This document shows positions 1-10,636 of a stretch of 64,000 bases of DNA, piece after piece (within the stretch, counting starts at the first letter, position 1; every line of letters starts with the position of its first letter). The notes under the pieces were generated by a model. It did not search any database. It saw only the letters and a list, made by a program, of their open reading frames with translations, and had not been told where the DNA came from. This DNA is from Salinicola avicenniae (GTDB lineage: Bacteria > Pseudomonadota > Gammaproteobacteria > Pseudomonadales > Halomonadaceae): positions 124,001-188,000 of the forward strand of contig NZ_JAKQZC010000003.1 in NCBI RefSeq assembly GCF_023736115.1, in the 5' to 3' direction. The translations under genes were made by a program, and so were the position numbers.

Positions 1-166
1 TGGAGCCGAGCTCCTTGACGATGAAGTCGTGGCAAAGGCGGTCCAGTTCGCCGGTGGAGACGCCGGCCTGGACATGGGGCGTGATCATCTCGAACACTGC
101 GGCGGCCTGGCGGCCGGCCTCGCGCATCTTGTCGATTTCTTCGGGCGTCTTGCGTGGAATGTTCAT
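1..166 (-). CDS. map: methionine aminopeptidase, type I (5' part only)
   Basis: Removes the N-terminal methionine from nascent proteins in the cytoplasm. The reverse strand reads MNIPRKTPEEIDKMREAG from an ATG at 164-166 and continues in frame for 55 codons to the window edge. This is the usual N-terminal helix of MetAP-I; the metal-binding catalytic part lies outside the window. It is divergent from rpsB, the arrangement seen in E. coli and Pseudomonas. Identification rests on the N-terminus plus the neighbour, so it is fairly but not absolutely sure. Confidence 0.88.
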   Translation of the reverse strand, partial: MNIPRKTPEEIDKMREAGRQAAAVFEMITPHVQAGVSTGELDRLCHDFIVKELGS

Positions 167-543
167 GCGCTCTCGCAGTGGCGTTTGGGTGGGGTGTCGG
201 GCCGTCCTGGGTGGCGCTGATATCGGGGCATCAGCCCGGGAGTTTCGACGACCGGCGACTTCATCTCGAGTGGCATCTATGGTATAAAGCCGCGCGCTCG
301 ACTGCAATTCTCGCTCCGTCGCGACGTCTCCCTGGCATGCCTCGTGCATCGCCCGGTGGCGCGTCGACATGAAGCGGGTCGACCAGCGTGCGGGAAACGG
401 CAAGGGCAAGCCGCCTTAGCGAGCCTGCCGCGCCACCATAAAACACACACGCACCGACACATGGTCCCGGGTGCCGCCAGGTTAGCCGAGCGGTCGGATC
501 CATGGGGTGTGTGGAGGCCCAACCCGATTCTTCAGGAGTCACC
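167..543 (+). promoter_or_regulatory. map/rpsB divergent intergenic region with rpsB leader
   Basis: This 377-bp spacer holds no gene. A TATAAA (-10-like) at 283-288 is followed at once by a G+C-only stretch (GCCGCGCGC, 289-297), the kind of discriminator found in stringently controlled ribosomal-protein promoters. I see no good -35. Transcription from here would leave a leader of about 250 nt before the rpsB start. In E. coli and relatives rpsB leaders fold and are bound by S2 for autoregulation; that this one does so is inferred. A clear Shine-Dalgarno, CAGGAG, lies at 534-539. Confidence 0.5.
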
Positions 544-1275
544 ATGGCACAAGTCAACATGCGCGATCTGCTCAAGGCAGGCGCACACTTCGGTCACCAG
601 ACCCGTTACTGGAACCCGAAAATGGGTCAGTACATCTTCGGTGCCCGTAACAAGATTCACATCATCAACCTCGAACATACGCTGCCGGCACTGCTCGAAG
701 CGACCGGCGTTGTCGAGAAGATGGCCTCTTCCAACAACAAGATCCTGTTTGTCGGCACCAAGCGTTCCGCCAGCAAGATCATCAAGGAAGAAGCGAATCG
801 CGTCGGCCAGCCGTTCGTCAACCACCGCTGGCTCGGCGGCATGCTGACCAACTTCAAGACCATTCGTCAGTCGATCAAGCGCCTTCGCGAGCTCGAGACG
901 ATGCGCGAAGATGGCACCTTCGAGAAGCTGACCAAGAAAGAAGTCCTGATGGCGACTCGCGAGCAGGACAAGCTCGAGCGCTCCATCGGCGGTATCAAGG
1001 ACATGGGCGGCCTGCCGGACGCGCTGTTCGTGATCGACGTCGATCATGAGCGTATTGCCATCAACGAAGCCAACAAGCTGGGTATCCCGGTGATTGGCGT
1101 TGTCGATACCAACTCCAATCCGGATGGCGTCGACTACGTTATCCCGGGTAACGACGACTCTATTCGCGCCATCCAGATCTACGTGCAGGCGATTGCCAAT
1201 GCCTGCGCCAAGGCGAAGGAAGGCCGTCCCGACGAGTTCGTCGAGGTCAGCGAAGAGAGCGAAGCCACCGAGTGA
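544..1275 (+). CDS. rpsB: 30S ribosomal protein S2
   Basis: S2 is a component of the small ribosomal subunit, needed for S1 binding. The 243-residue product starts [20 protein letters not shown] and contains the family signatures [13 protein letters not shown] and [15 protein letters not shown]. Length is normal. The ATG at 544 is chosen over an upstream in-frame ATG (502) because CAGGAG precedes it by 4-5 bases and because S2 proteins begin here. It is first gene of the rpsB-tsf pair, followed by an intrinsic-terminator-like hairpin that probably reduces tsf expression relative to S2. Confidence 0.98.
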   Translation: MAQVNMRDLLKAGAHFGHQTRYWNPKMGQYIFGARNKIHIINLEHTLPALLEATGVVEKMASSNNKILFVGTKRSASKIIKEEANRVGQPFVNHRWLGGMLTNFKTIRQSIKRLRELETMREDGTFEKLTKKEVLMATREQDKLERSIGGIKDMGGLPDALFVIDVDHERIAINEANKLGIPVIGVVDTNSNPDGVDYVIPGNDDSIRAIQIYVQAIANACAKAKEGRPDEFVEVSEESEATE

Positions 1276-1345
1276 TGGCATCGAGTCTGCGTTGAGCGTG
1301 CTCCCGCAGGGTGACAGTCGGCTCGCCGACATTCGCGCAGACACA

Positions 1346-1368
1346 GGGGGCTCTCGGGCCCCCTTTTT
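1346..1368 (+). terminator. intrinsic terminator/attenuator between rpsB and tsf
   Basis: GGGGGC (1346-1351) pairs with GCCCCC (1358-1363) around a 6-nt loop, and TTTTT follows at 1364-1368. It lies 70 bp after the rpsB stop and 69 bp before tsf. In E. coli a partial terminator occupies the same place; the same role is inferred here. Confidence 0.8.
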
Positions 1369-1436
1369 ATACCTGGAGCGGTGCCCGCGAGGCGTCGCTC
1401 GTCGGATGAAACAGCGATTCTCTTAGAGGGACTATC

Positions 1437-2306
<870 letters not shown>

Positions 2307-2315
2307 GTTCCGTGC

Positions 2316-2359
2316 AGTATGAGGAGAGGATGTCATTCGTATTAGAATGACTTCATACT
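2316..2359 (+). other. stem-loop with purine-rich bulge, tsf-pyrH spacer
   Basis: AGTATGA (2316-2322) pairs with TCATACT (2353-2359), and inside it GTCATTC (2332-2338) pairs with GAATGAC (2345-2351) around GTATTA. The 5' side carries a 9-nt unpaired GGAGAGGAT (2323-2331), the 3' side a single unpaired T. No U-run follows, so it is not a simple terminator. The purine bulge looks like a ribosome-binding site, but no start codon is suitably placed after it. Confidence 0.6.
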
Positions 2360-2364
2360 CCAGT

Positions 2365-2394
2365 CGATGGCGTGCGCGAAAGCGCACGCCATCG
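2365..2394 (+). terminator. 13-bp GAAA-loop hairpin, tsf-pyrH spacer
   Basis: CGATGGCGTGCGC (2365-2377) and GCGCACGCCATCG (2382-2394) form 13 perfect pairs closed by a GAAA tetraloop. It lacks a T-tract (GTATCC follows), so it may be an mRNA 3'-end stabiliser, a processing site or a Rho-assisted end rather than a classical intrinsic terminator. It lies 71 bp upstream of pyrH. Confidence 0.55.
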
Positions 2395-2465
2395 CGTATC
2401 CGGCGGATGAGAAGTGCATCTGCCTGACTTGCCGACACCGACGCGTTTAACCAGGAGAGATCGTC

Positions 2466-3221
2466 ATGCCCGAAGTCATCGACCGTCCCGTCAAGCCCAA
2501 CGAACGCAGTGACAAGTCGAAGTACAAGCGCATATTGCTGAAGCTTTCCGGCGAAGCGCTGAGCGGGGATCAGGAGTTCGGTATCGACCCGCGTGTGCTC
2601 GACCGCATGGCACTGGAGATCGGTCAGCTGGTGGGTATCGGGGTGCAGGTTGGCATGGTGATCGGCGGCGGCAACCTGTTTCGCGGCGCGGCCCTGCATG
2701 CGGCTGGCATGGAGCGTGTCACCGGTGATCACATGGGCATGCTGGCGACGGTCATGAACGCCCTGGCGATGCGTGATGCGCTGGAGCGCTCCAACATCCG
2801 CTCGCGCGTGATGTCCGCGATTCCCATGAGCGGCGTGGTCGAGCATTACGATCGTCGTACCGCCATTCGCTATCTCACCTCCGGTGACGTGGTGATCTTC
2901 TCGGCCGGCACGGGCAACCCGTTCTTCACCACCGATTCGGCGGCCTGCCTGCGCGGTATCGAGATCGATGCCGACGTCGTGGTCAAGGCAACCAAGGTCG
3001 ACGGCGTCTACGACAAGGATCCGGAGAAGCATCCGGAGGCCATCAAGTACGAGAGCCTGAGCTACGATGACGTGCTTGACCAGAAGCTGGGCGTGATGGA
3101 TTTGACCGCTATCTGCCTGGTGCGTGACCATGACATGCCGGTTCGCGTCTTCGATATGACCAAGCCCGGTGCGTTGTTGAATCTGGTGGTCGGTGGGCGA
3201 GAAGGCACGCTGATTGAATGA
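2466..3221 (+). CDS. pyrH: UMP kinase
   Basis: Phosphorylates UMP to UDP in pyrimidine nucleotide synthesis; bacterial enzymes belong to the amino-acid-kinase fold, are hexameric and are GTP-activated, UTP-inhibited. The 251-residue product has the N-terminal phosphate-binding segment [10 protein letters not shown], the GGGNLFRG motif and a C-terminal [13 protein letters not shown] stretch. About 18 extra N-terminal residues precede the conserved core, which is common in this lineage. CAGGAGAG stands before the ATG. It is followed by frr 10 bp later. Confidence 0.97.
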   Translation: MPEVIDRPVKPNERSDKSKYKRILLKLSGEALSGDQEFGIDPRVLDRMALEIGQLVGIGVQVGMVIGGGNLFRGAALHAAGMERVTGDHMGMLATVMNALAMRDALERSNIRSRVMSAIPMSGVVEHYDRRTAIRYLTSGDVVIFSAGTGNPFFTTDSAACLRGIEIDADVVVKATKVDGVYDKDPEKHPEAIKYESLSYDDVLDQKLGVMDLTAICLVRDHDMPVRVFDMTKPGALLNLVVGGREGTLIE

Positions 3222-3231
3222 GGTTTAGGAC

Positions 3232-3789
3232 ATGATCGACGATATCAAGAAAGACGCATCGGCCCGCATGCAGAAGACCCTGGAGTCTCTGCAGGCCAAC
3301 TTCCACAAGATTCGTACCGGGCGCGCCCATCCGAGCATTCTGGATGCGGTGATGGTCGAGTACTACGGCAGCGACATGCCGCTCAACCAGGTGGCGAACG
3401 TTAACGTCGAAGACGCGCGTACGCTCAGCATCATGCCCTGGGAGCAGTCGATGGTGCCCAAGATCGAGAAGGCGATCATGACCTCCGATCTGGGGCTCAA
3501 TCCCGCCACGGCCGGCAACGTGATTCGCGTGCCGATGCCGCCGCTGACCGAAGAGACGCGCCGCAACTACATCAAGCAGGCGCGTGCCGAGGCAGAGAAT
3601 GCACGTGTCGCCGTACGCAACGTGCGTCGCGATGCCAATGGCGACCTCAAGGATCTGCTCAAGGAGAAGGAGATCACCGAGGACGACCAGCGTCGCGGCG
3701 AAGAGGACGTCCAGAAGCTGACCGACAAGTTTGTCGGCGAGATCGACAAGCTGCTGGAAGCCAAGGAACAAGACCTGATGCAGGTATGA
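3232..3789 (+). CDS. frr: ribosome recycling factor
   Basis: RRF splits post-termination ribosomes together with EF-G. The 185-residue product begins [21 protein letters not shown] and contains [13 protein letters not shown], the conserved arm-forming helix segment, and ends with the usual helical [25 protein letters not shown] tail. Standard length. It lies in the tsf-pyrH-frr-uppS order with a GAGG before the start and is likely cotranscribed with pyrH. Confidence 0.98.
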   Translation: MIDDIKKDASARMQKTLESLQANFHKIRTGRAHPSILDAVMVEYYGSDMPLNQVANVNVEDARTLSIMPWEQSMVPKIEKAIMTSDLGLNPATAGNVIRVPMPPLTEETRRNYIKQARAEAENARVAVRNVRRDANGDLKDLLKEKEITEDDQRRGEEDVQKLTDKFVGEIDKLLEAKEQDLMQV

Positions 3790-3850
3790 GTCGTCTCGGC
3801 GCCCGTGACGTGGTCGCGGGCGCCGCGACTCGCCTGTCTTGCGAGCTATC

Positions 3851-4612
3851 ATGACAGACATGCAGTTGCGTGACGCCAACGCGACGTCGTCGATGCCTCG
3901 TCACGTGGCGATCATCATGGACGGCAACAATCGCTGGGCTCGCGCCCGGGGGCTCTCCAGTGCGCAGGGACATCGCGCTGGCGTCGAGTCGTTGCGCGCG
4001 GTGATCCGTCGCGCCGCGGAGCGCCGTGTCGAGACCCTGACCCTGTTCGCCTTCTCCAGCGAGAACTGGCGCCGTCCTTCGGCCGAGGTGAGTGCGTTGA
4101 TGGAGCTGTTCATGCTTGTGCTCAAGCGCGAGGTGAAGAAGCTCCACGACAACGGCATCCGCCTGACGATCATCGGTGATCGTCGCCGCTTTTCCAGTTC
4201 GCTGCAGAAGCATATGCAGCGAGCCGAAGCCCTCACGCGTGACAACCCGGGCATGCATCTTGTCGTCGCTGCAAACTATGGCGGGCGCTGGGATATTGCC
4301 CAGGCGGCCCGACGGCTGGCACAACAGGTGGCGGATGGCCGGCTGGACCCGGAGGCGGTCGATGAATCGGCGCTGGATCGCGAGATCTGTCTGAGCCAGG
4401 ACGCGCCGATCGATCTCTGTATCCGCACCAGCGGTGAGCAGCGTATCTCCAACTTCCTTCTCTGGCAGCTGGCCTACGCCGAATTCTACTTCTCTCCCGA
4501 ACTGTGGCCGGATTTCGACGGTGACTCGCTCGATGTCGCGCTGGACGCTTTCCAGCAGCGTCAGCGCCGCTTCGGCATGAGTCAGCAGCAGGTCGAGGTC
4601 CAGGGTGCTTAG
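3851..4612 (+). CDS. uppS: (2Z,6E)-farnesyl-diphosphate-specific undecaprenyl diphosphate synthase
   Basis: Condenses eight isopentenyl diphosphates onto farnesyl diphosphate to make the C55 carrier precursor for peptidoglycan and O-antigen. The conserved HVAIIMDGNNRWARARGL motif with its catalytic Asp appears near residue 18, and the family motif RTSGEQRISNFLLWQLAY lies towards the C-terminus. I take the ATG at 3851; a longer reading would need a TTG at 3839, and another ATG is at 3860. The ribosome-binding site is weak for all of them. The 3' end overlaps cdsA by 8 bp, implying coupled translation. Confidence 0.95.
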   Translation: MTDMQLRDANATSSMPRHVAIIMDGNNRWARARGLSSAQGHRAGVESLRAVIRRAAERRVETLTLFAFSSENWRRPSAEVSALMELFMLVLKREVKKLHDNGIRLTIIGDRRRFSSSLQKHMQRAEALTRDNPGMHLVVAANYGGRWDIAQAARRLAQQVADGRLDPEAVDESALDREICLSQDAPIDLCIRTSGEQRISNFLLWQLAYAEFYFSPELWPDFDGDSLDVALDAFQQRQRRFGMSQQQVEVQGA

Positions 4613-5405
4613 ACAGCGAATTTTGACGGCGCTGGTGCTGGCGCCACTCGCCCTGCTGGGGTTGTTCGGCCTGTCCGGCGGCGGTTTCGCGCTCTTCACG
4701 GCAGTCGTACTATTGCTGGGCGCCTGGGAGTGGGCACGCCTGGCAGGGTTTGACTCGTCTGTGCCGCGCGCGGTCTATACGGCGGCCGTCGGACTGCTGC
4801 TGCTGATTGTCTGGTCCGCCGGCTGGGCCGACGCTCACTGGCCGCTGTGGCTGGGTGCGCTCGGCTGGCTGCTGAATGCCTGGTGGGTATCGCGCTATCC
4901 GCAGGCGTCCGAGCAGTGGCGGCGCACGCCTGTCCGCCTGGTCATGGGCGTGTGGGTGCTGATGCCCTGCTGGGTTGGCTTCTACCAGTTGCGCCAGGAG
5001 GGCAGCGAGTGGCTGCTGTTCGTGCTGCTGCTGGTCTGGGTCGCGGATATCGGCGCCTACTTTTCCGGTCGCCGCTTCGGTCGTCGCAAGCTGGCGCCCG
5101 CGGTCAGTCCCGGTAAATCCTGGGAGGGCGTCTACGGCGGTTGGGTGGCGGTGGCCGTGCTGGTGCTGCTCTACGCGATGATCCTGCCGCTCGGCGCGGG
5201 ACAGTCGCTCGGCCTGTTGCTCCTGGCTCTGATCGTGGCGTTCGTCTCGGTCGTGGGCGATCTGCTCGAGAGCATGCTCAAGCGCTCTCGCGGACTCAAG
5301 GATTCCAGTCATCTGCTGCCGGGGCATGGTGGCATCCTCGACCGGATCGATAGCCTGACGGCCGCGGTGCCGCTCTTTGCCCTGATTCGACCATGGCTGG
5401 GATAG
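4605..5405 (+). CDS. cdsA: phosphatidate cytidylyltransferase
   Basis: Makes CDP-diacylglycerol from phosphatidate and CTP, the branch point of phospholipid synthesis, in the inner membrane. The 266-residue product is strongly hydrophobic with about eight membrane segments. It carries the CDP-DAG synthase signature near its C-terminus ([27 protein letters not shown], positions about 205-227, then [13 protein letters not shown]). The start is a GTG at 4605 inside the end of uppS. It is followed by dxr after 7 bp. Confidence 0.95.
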   Translation: MLRQRILTALVLAPLALLGLFGLSGGGFALFTAVVLLLGAWEWARLAGFDSSVPRAVYTAAVGLLLLIVWSAGWADAHWPLWLGALGWLLNAWWVSRYPQASEQWRRTPVRLVMGVWVLMPCWVGFYQLRQEGSEWLLFVLLLVWVADIGAYFSGRRFGRRKLAPAVSPGKSWEGVYGGWVAVAVLVLLYAMILPLGAGQSLGLLLLALIVAFVSVVGDLLESMLKRSRGLKDSSHLLPGHGGILDRIDSLTAAVPLFALIRPWLG

Positions 5406-5412
5406 CAGGCCG

Positions 5413-6612
5413 ATGACTTCTTCTAATCTGCAGCGTGTCACCGTGTTGGGCGCGACCGGATCGATCGGCCGCAGCACGCTCGACGTGGTTGCGCGCCACC
5501 CTGAACGCTATCGGCTGCATGCCGTGACCGCCCACCGCTCGCGCGAGGCTTTGTTCGAGATCTGCCAGCGGTTCGTACCCGCGCAGGCGGTCATCGGGCG
5601 CGAGGAAGATGCCATCTGGCTGCGTGATCGTCTGCGCGACGCCGGGCTGGGTCGCATTGAGGTGCGGAGCGGCGCCGAGGCGCTGGTCGAGGTCTCGCGG
5701 GCGAGCGAGGTCGATGTCGTTATGGCGGCGATCGTCGGCGCCGCGGGGCTGCTGCCGACGCTGGCAGCGGTCGAGGCCGGCAAGCGCGTGCTGCTTGCCA
5801 ACAAGGAGGCGCTGGTGATGTCCGGCGGCCTCTTCATGGCGGCGGTCGAGCGTCACGGTGCGACCCTGCTGCCGATCGATTCGGAACACAATGCCATCTA
5901 CCAGTGTCTGCCGTCGCAGCACCGCGGCGGCCTCGAGCGCCAGGGCGTGTCTCGGTTGCTGCTGACCGCCTCCGGTGGGCCGTTTCGTGGCTGGTCGATG
6001 GCCGACCTCGAGGCGGTGACGCCGGCCCAAGCCTGCGCGCATCCCAATTGGTCGATGGGTCAGAAGATTTCGGTCGACAGCGCGACCTTGATGAACAAGG
6101 GGCTCGAGCTGATCGAGGCCTGCTGGCTGTTCGATGCCAGCCCTGGCCAGATCGAGGTGGTCGTGCATCCGCAAAGCATCGTGCACTCGATGGTCGGTTA
6201 CAGTGACGGCTCGGTGATCGCGCAGATGGGCAATCCTGACATGCGCACGCCGATCGCCTACGGCCTGGCCTGGCCTGCGCGGATCGATGCCGGCGTCGAG
6301 CCGCTCGATCTGTTCGCGCGGGCACGGCTGGATTTCGAGGCGCCGGACGAACGCGGCTTCCCCTGTCTGCGCCTGGCGCGGGAGGCAATGAAGGCCGGCG
6401 GTACGGCGCCCGCCAGCCTGAATGCCGCCAATGAAGTAGCGGTGCAGGCATTTCTCGAGTCTCGGCTCTCGTTCCTCGGCATTGCCAGACTCGTCGAGGC
6501 CACGCTGGAGGCCATCGACGTACAGCCTGCGGCGTCGCTCGACGTGATACTGTGCGAAGACACCCGGGCGCGGCGGACGGCCGAAGCGCTCTTGCAACAA
6601 CGATCTTTCTAG
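5413..6612 (+). CDS. dxr: 1-deoxy-D-xylulose 5-phosphate reductoisomerase
   Basis: Second enzyme of the MEP isoprenoid pathway: converts DXP to MEP with NADPH. The 399-residue protein has the N-terminal Rossmann motif [15 protein letters not shown], the ANKEALV segment, the metal/substrate-binding [13 protein letters not shown] and the [18 protein letters not shown] signature. Length matches the family. It supplies isopentenyl units used by uppS two genes upstream. The stop is 14 bp before the rseP start. Confidence 0.97.
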   Translation: MTSSNLQRVTVLGATGSIGRSTLDVVARHPERYRLHAVTAHRSREALFEICQRFVPAQAVIGREEDAIWLRDRLRDAGLGRIEVRSGAEALVEVSRASEVDVVMAAIVGAAGLLPTLAAVEAGKRVLLANKEALVMSGGLFMAAVERHGATLLPIDSEHNAIYQCLPSQHRGGLERQGVSRLLLTASGGPFRGWSMADLEAVTPAQACAHPNWSMGQKISVDSATLMNKGLELIEACWLFDASPGQIEVVVHPQSIVHSMVGYSDGSVIAQMGNPDMRTPIAYGLAWPARIDAGVEPLDLFARARLDFEAPDERGFPCLRLAREAMKAGGTAPASLNAANEVAVQAFLESRLSFLGIARLVEATLEAIDVQPAASLDVILCEDTRARRTAEALLQQRSF

Positions 6613-6626
6613 AGGGGGCGGGCGCC

Positions 6627-7982
6627 ATGGATACGCTCCAGAACGTGCTGGCGGTCATTGTTGTGCTTGGCCTGCTGATTACGTTTCACGAGTTCGGGCA
6701 CTTCTGGGTCGCGCGTCGTTGCGGGGTCAAGGTGCTGCGATTCTCGGTGGGCTTCGGTAAACCGCTGTGGTCGCGGCGCGACCGACACGGGACCGAGTTC
6801 GCGCTGGCGGCGATTCCTCTGGGCGGATACGTCAAGATGCTCGACGAGCGTGAGGGGCCGGTGGCTGCCGAAGAACGCGATCGCGCCTTCAACCGCAAGA
6901 GCGTGTGGGCGCGCATCGCGATCGTCGCAGCGGGGCCCGCGGCGAACCTGTTGTTGGCGCTGGTCGCTTACTGGGCGTTGTTCGTCTACGGCACCACGAC
7001 CGTGGCGCCGGTGATCGGTGAGGTGGCGCCAGATACGCCGGCGGCTCAGGGCGGCCTGAGTGCCGGTCAGGAAATCGTCAGTATCGAGGGTGAAGCGACG
7101 CCTTCCTGGGGCGACATCAACCTGCGTCTGATCGCCGCGATCGGCGCCAACGGCGAGCTCCAGGTGGCGACGCGCGATCCCGATGGCGGGACGACGCAGA
7201 CGCATGCGTTGCCGGTGTCGCAGTGGCTGGTGCGGCAGGACCCGCCGCAGCCGCTGGCCTCGCTGGGCATTACGCCTTGGCGGCCGGCGGTGCCGGCGGT
7301 GCTGGGCCAAGTGCTCGAGCCGGGGCCGGCAGCGGCTGCCGGTTTGGTGCCCGGCGATCGCATCCTCAGCGTCGAGGGGCAGGCGATCGAGACCTGGTCG
7401 GATTTCGTGGTCGATGTCCGTGCCCATCCGGAGCAGGCGCTGGCGGTCGTGCTCGAACGCGACGGCACGCAGCATGACATCACGCTGACGCCGGAAGTGC
7501 GCGAGACCGATGGTGGCGAGCGCATCGGCTACATTGGCGCCGCCGCCGAGCGCGTCAACTGGCCCGAGAGGTATCGGCGCGACATTCGCTATGGCCCGCT
7601 GGCAGCTATCGGCCAGGCGCTGGACAAGACCGGCGAGATGACATGGTTGACGCTGGACTCCATTCGCAAGATGGTCGTCGGCTGGATTTCGCCGTCGAAT
7701 CTCTCCGGGCCGATTACCATCGCGCGCATTGCCGGGGATTCGGCGCGCAGCGGCGTGGAAGCGTTCGTCGGCTTCCTGGCCTACCTGTCGATCAGTCTGG
7801 GCGTGCTCAATCTGCTGCCGATTCCGGTGCTCGACGGCGGTCATCTCGTCTACTACGTGATCGAGCTGGTGCGTGGCAAGCCGGTCTCCGAGGCCGCACA
7901 GGCCATGGGGCTGCGCATCGGCGTAGCGCTGGTGGGCTGTCTCATGGCGATGGCGCTCTATTTCGACCTGATGCGTCTGTAG
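6627..7982 (+). CDS. rseP: RIP metalloprotease RseP
   Basis: Site-2 intramembrane zinc protease that cleaves anti-sigma factor RseA after DegS, releasing sigma E, and removes leftover signal peptides. The zinc motif HEFGH is at residues 21-25 in the first membrane segment. Two PDZ domains fill the middle. The second metal-ligand motif, NLLPIPVLDGGH, lies about 50 residues before the C-terminus. The start at 6627 (MDTLQN) is preferred over the longer frame from 6552 because an AGAGGGGG lies just upstream and the protein then begins with its membrane segment. 451 residues, normal. Confidence 0.96.
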   Translation: MDTLQNVLAVIVVLGLLITFHEFGHFWVARRCGVKVLRFSVGFGKPLWSRRDRHGTEFALAAIPLGGYVKMLDEREGPVAAEERDRAFNRKSVWARIAIVAAGPAANLLLALVAYWALFVYGTTTVAPVIGEVAPDTPAAQGGLSAGQEIVSIEGEATPSWGDINLRLIAAIGANGELQVATRDPDGGTTQTHALPVSQWLVRQDPPQPLASLGITPWRPAVPAVLGQVLEPGPAAAAGLVPGDRILSVEGQAIETWSDFVVDVRAHPEQALAVVLERDGTQHDITLTPEVRETDGGERIGYIGAAAERVNWPERYRRDIRYGPLAAIGQALDKTGEMTWLTLDSIRKMVVGWISPSNLSGPITIARIAGDSARSGVEAFVGFLAYLSISLGVLNLLPIPVLDGGHLVYYVIELVRGKPVSEAAQAMGLRIGVALVGCLMAMALYFDLMRL

Positions 7983-8100
7983 TTCAACCGATAGTTCGGC
8001 TGATAGGTCGACCGAGGCATCGACCACGGCAGGACGCCGTGGCCGGTGCTTCGGCAACACGCGACGCGTGAAAGAACGCCCTGACTGGCAGTGACGAACC

Positions 8101-8128
8101 TTGTCAGTCACAGGGTGAAATGTATAAG
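8101..8128 (+). promoter_or_regulatory. putative sigma-70 promoter for bamA
   Basis: TTGTCA (8101-8106) and TATAAG (8123-8128) are each one base from consensus and 16 bp apart, about 47 bp before the bamA start. TGACTG (8082-8087) and CAGTCA (8105-8110) form an inverted repeat overlapping the -35. In E. coli bamA also has a sigma E promoter further up; I did not find a convincing one here. Confidence 0.6.
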
Positions 8129-8174
8129 GTGCCTGTTCGATACGCGGGCGGACCCCAGAGAAGCGACTGATTGC

Positions 8175-10511
8175 ATGAAACTCAAGACCATCGGATTGGC
8201 AGGACTGCTGTTGGCCAGCTCCCCCGTGGCGTTGGCGGCACCTTTCGAGATTTCGGACATTCGAGTGGAGGGGCTGCAGCGCGTCTCGGCCGCATCCGTG
8301 TTCAACGCGTTTCCGGTCAGTGCCGACCAGACGGTCGATGACCAAGAGCTGGGGGAGGCCGCCCGGCAGCTTTTCGATACCGGCCTGTTCGACGATATCA
8401 GCCTGTCCCGTGATGGTGACGTGCTGATCGTCAATGTGGTCGAGCGTCCTTCCATCGCCGAGATCAACATCGACGGCAACTCGCAGATCTCCGAAGACGA
8501 TCTGCGCGACGGCCTGCGGGATGCCGGCCTGGCCGAAGGGCAGGTGCTGCAGCGTTCCACCCTTGAGGAAATGCAGCGCGAACTGGGCAGGCTCTATCAG
8601 TCCCAGGGTCGCTACAGCTCCAACATCGAGACCTCCGTCGAACAGCTCGAGCGCAACCGCGTGCGCATCAATATCGACATCAACGAAGGCGCGGTCGCCA
8701 AGATTCGCCAGATCAATATCGTCGGCAACGAGGCCTACGATGACGAGGCCCTGCGTGACCTCTTCCAGCTCGAGGACGAGCCGAGCTGGTTCTTCGGCTG
8801 GTTCTCCGACGACGAGTATTCCCGCGAGGCGCTGTCCGGAGACCTGGAGACGCTGCGCTCCTGGTATCTCGACCGTGGCTACGTCAACTTCTCGATCAGC
8901 TCTACGCAGGTGTCGATCAGCCCCGATAAATCGCGCATCTTCGTCACCATCAACGTCGACGAGGGCAAGCGCTACGACATCGGCGAGGTCCGCTTCGACG
9001 GCGACCTCAAGATGGATGAATCCGAGGCGCGCTCGCTGGTGACCATCGAACCGGGCGAAGTCTTCTCCCAGAGCGACCTGACTGCCTCTTCCGAGGCGTT
9101 GCGTCAGAAGCTTGGCGCGGAAGGTTTCGCCTTCGCCGATATCAACGCGGTACCGACGGTCGATGACAGCAACGATACCGTGGATATCACCTTCCGTGTC
9201 GATCCCGGTCGTCGCGCCTACGTGCGCCGCATCAATTTCGAAGGCAATACCACCACTCAGGATGAGGTGCTGCGTCGCGAAATGACGCAGATGGAGGGCG
9301 CGCCGGCCTCCACCGACCAAATCTCCCAGTCGCGTCAGCGGCTCGAACGGCTCGGCTTCTTCCGCCAGGTCGACGTTGATACCCGCCCTGTGGCCGGTCA
9401 GCCGGACCAGCTCGATGTTACCTACAACGTCGAGGAACAGCCCTCCGGCTCGATCTCCGCGAGCATCGGTTTCTCGCAGTCCGCCGGCGTGATCTACGGG
9501 GCCGCCCTGTCACAGAACAACTTCCTCGGTACCGGTAACCGGGTGAACATCGGTGCCCAGCGCAGCGATACCTTCACCAATATCAACTTCGGCTTTACCG
9601 ATCCGTACTGGACCCTCGACGGCATTTCCCGCGGCTACAACGTCTTCTACCGCGAGACGGACTACGAAGACTCGGACATTTCGACCTACTCCACCGACTC
9701 GTTCGGCGGCAACATCAACTTCGGCTATCCGATCAACGACCTGTCGCGCCTGAACTTCGGCGTCGGTCTCGAGAATCTGTCGATCGATACCTATGACGAT
9801 ACGCCAGCCGAGATCATCCAGTATGTGGACGACGAGGATGAAGACTTCCTCAACTACAAGCTGACCGCCAGCTGGACGCGCAACAACCTCAACCGCGGGG
9901 TCATGCCGACCGCCGGCAGCTATCAGCGGGTCTCCCTGGAGGCAGCGGTTCCCGGTTCCGATGCCGAGTATTACAAGCTGCGCTACCGCGGTCAGAAGCT
10001 GTTCGAGCTGAACCCCGACTGGTCGTTCAAGTTCAGTACCAATCTTGGCTATGCCGACACGCTGGGATCGAACGATCCCTATCCGTTCTACGAGAACTTC
10101 TACTCCGGCGGCCTGGGCTCCGTGCGTGGCTATACCGGCAACACGCTCGGGCCGAAGACGACCGAACGTGGCGATGGCGACGACGACACCCTGGGCGGCA
10201 ACGTGCTGGTCGAGGGCTCCGCAGAGCTGCTCTATCCTTTCCCGTGGGTCGACGACCGGCGCTCGCTGCAGACCAGCATCTTCCTGGATGGCGGTAACAC
10301 CTACCTGACCGACTGCTACGACGTGCCGGATGGTTATACCTCCAGCTGCAGCAGCGGGATCGACATGGGGGATCTGCGCTACAGTGTCGGTCTCGGTCTG
10401 TCGTGGCTGACGCCGGTCGGACCGCTGACCTTCAGCGTGGCCAAGCCGCTCAACGAGAAGGATGGCGACGACCCGCAGGTGTTCCAGTTCTCGCTCGGTC
10501 AGACGTTCTAG
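8175..10511 (+). CDS. bamA: outer membrane protein assembly factor BamA
   Basis: Core of the BAM complex that folds beta-barrel proteins into the outer membrane. The ATG at 8175 gives MKLKTIGLAGLLLASSPVALA, a clear signal peptide cut before APFEISDIRV; a longer reading frame from 8091 would bury it. Five POTRA domains occupy about residues 22-420, followed by the 16-strand barrel with the VRGYTGN lid-loop motif (residues about 653-660) and the C-terminal barrel signal ending in F. 778 residues, typical. It lies between rseP and skp as in most gammaproteobacteria. Confidence 0.98.
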   Translation: MKLKTIGLAGLLLASSPVALAAPFEISDIRVEGLQRVSAASVFNAFPVSADQTVDDQELGEAARQLFDTGLFDDISLSRDGDVLIVNVVERPSIAEINIDGNSQISEDDLRDGLRDAGLAEGQVLQRSTLEEMQRELGRLYQSQGRYSSNIETSVEQLERNRVRINIDINEGAVAKIRQINIVGNEAYDDEALRDLFQLEDEPSWFFGWFSDDEYSREALSGDLETLRSWYLDRGYVNFSISSTQVSISPDKSRIFVTINVDEGKRYDIGEVRFDGDLKMDESEARSLVTIEPGEVFSQSDLTASSEALRQKLGAEGFAFADINAVPTVDDSNDTVDITFRVDPGRRAYVRRINFEGNTTTQDEVLRREMTQMEGAPASTDQISQSRQRLERLGFFRQVDVDTRPVAGQPDQLDVTYNVEEQPSGSISASIGFSQSAGVIYGAALSQNNFLGTGNRVNIGAQRSDTFTNINFGFTDPYWTLDGISRGYNVFYRETDYEDSDISTYSTDSFGGNINFGYPINDLSRLNFGVGLENLSIDTYDDTPAEIIQYVDDEDEDFLNYKLTASWTRNNLNRGVMPTAGSYQRVSLEAAVPGSDAEYYKLRYRGQKLFELNPDWSFKFSTNLGYADTLGSNDPYPFYENFYSGGLGSVRGYTGNTLGPKTTERGDGDDDTLGGNVLVEGSAELLYPFPWVDDRRSLQTSIFLDGGNTYLTDCYDVPDGYTSSCSSGIDMGDLRYSVGLGLSWLTPVGPLTFSVAKPLNEKDGDDPQVFQFSLGQTF

Positions 10512-10636
10512 CGAAGTGACTGCTGCAGCACCCCGTGCTGCGGCCGATCAGAGGGTGTCGCGCCACCGAGCGGCGCGGCATCGACCCAGACCCAAGCTCC
10601 AGTGTGTTAGAGCGCTTTTTTGCAAGGAGAATCGGG

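Noticed and set aside
482-505. tRNA-like stretch (TTAGCCGAGCGGTCGG) in the rpsB leader
   Set aside because: It resembles a D-arm only; no T-arm (GGTTCRA), acceptor stem or anticodon arm follows.
6609-9320. 903-codon open frame on the minus strand opposite rseP-bamA
   Set aside because: Antisense frame kept open by high GC at third codon positions; the plus strand carries two well-identified proteins.
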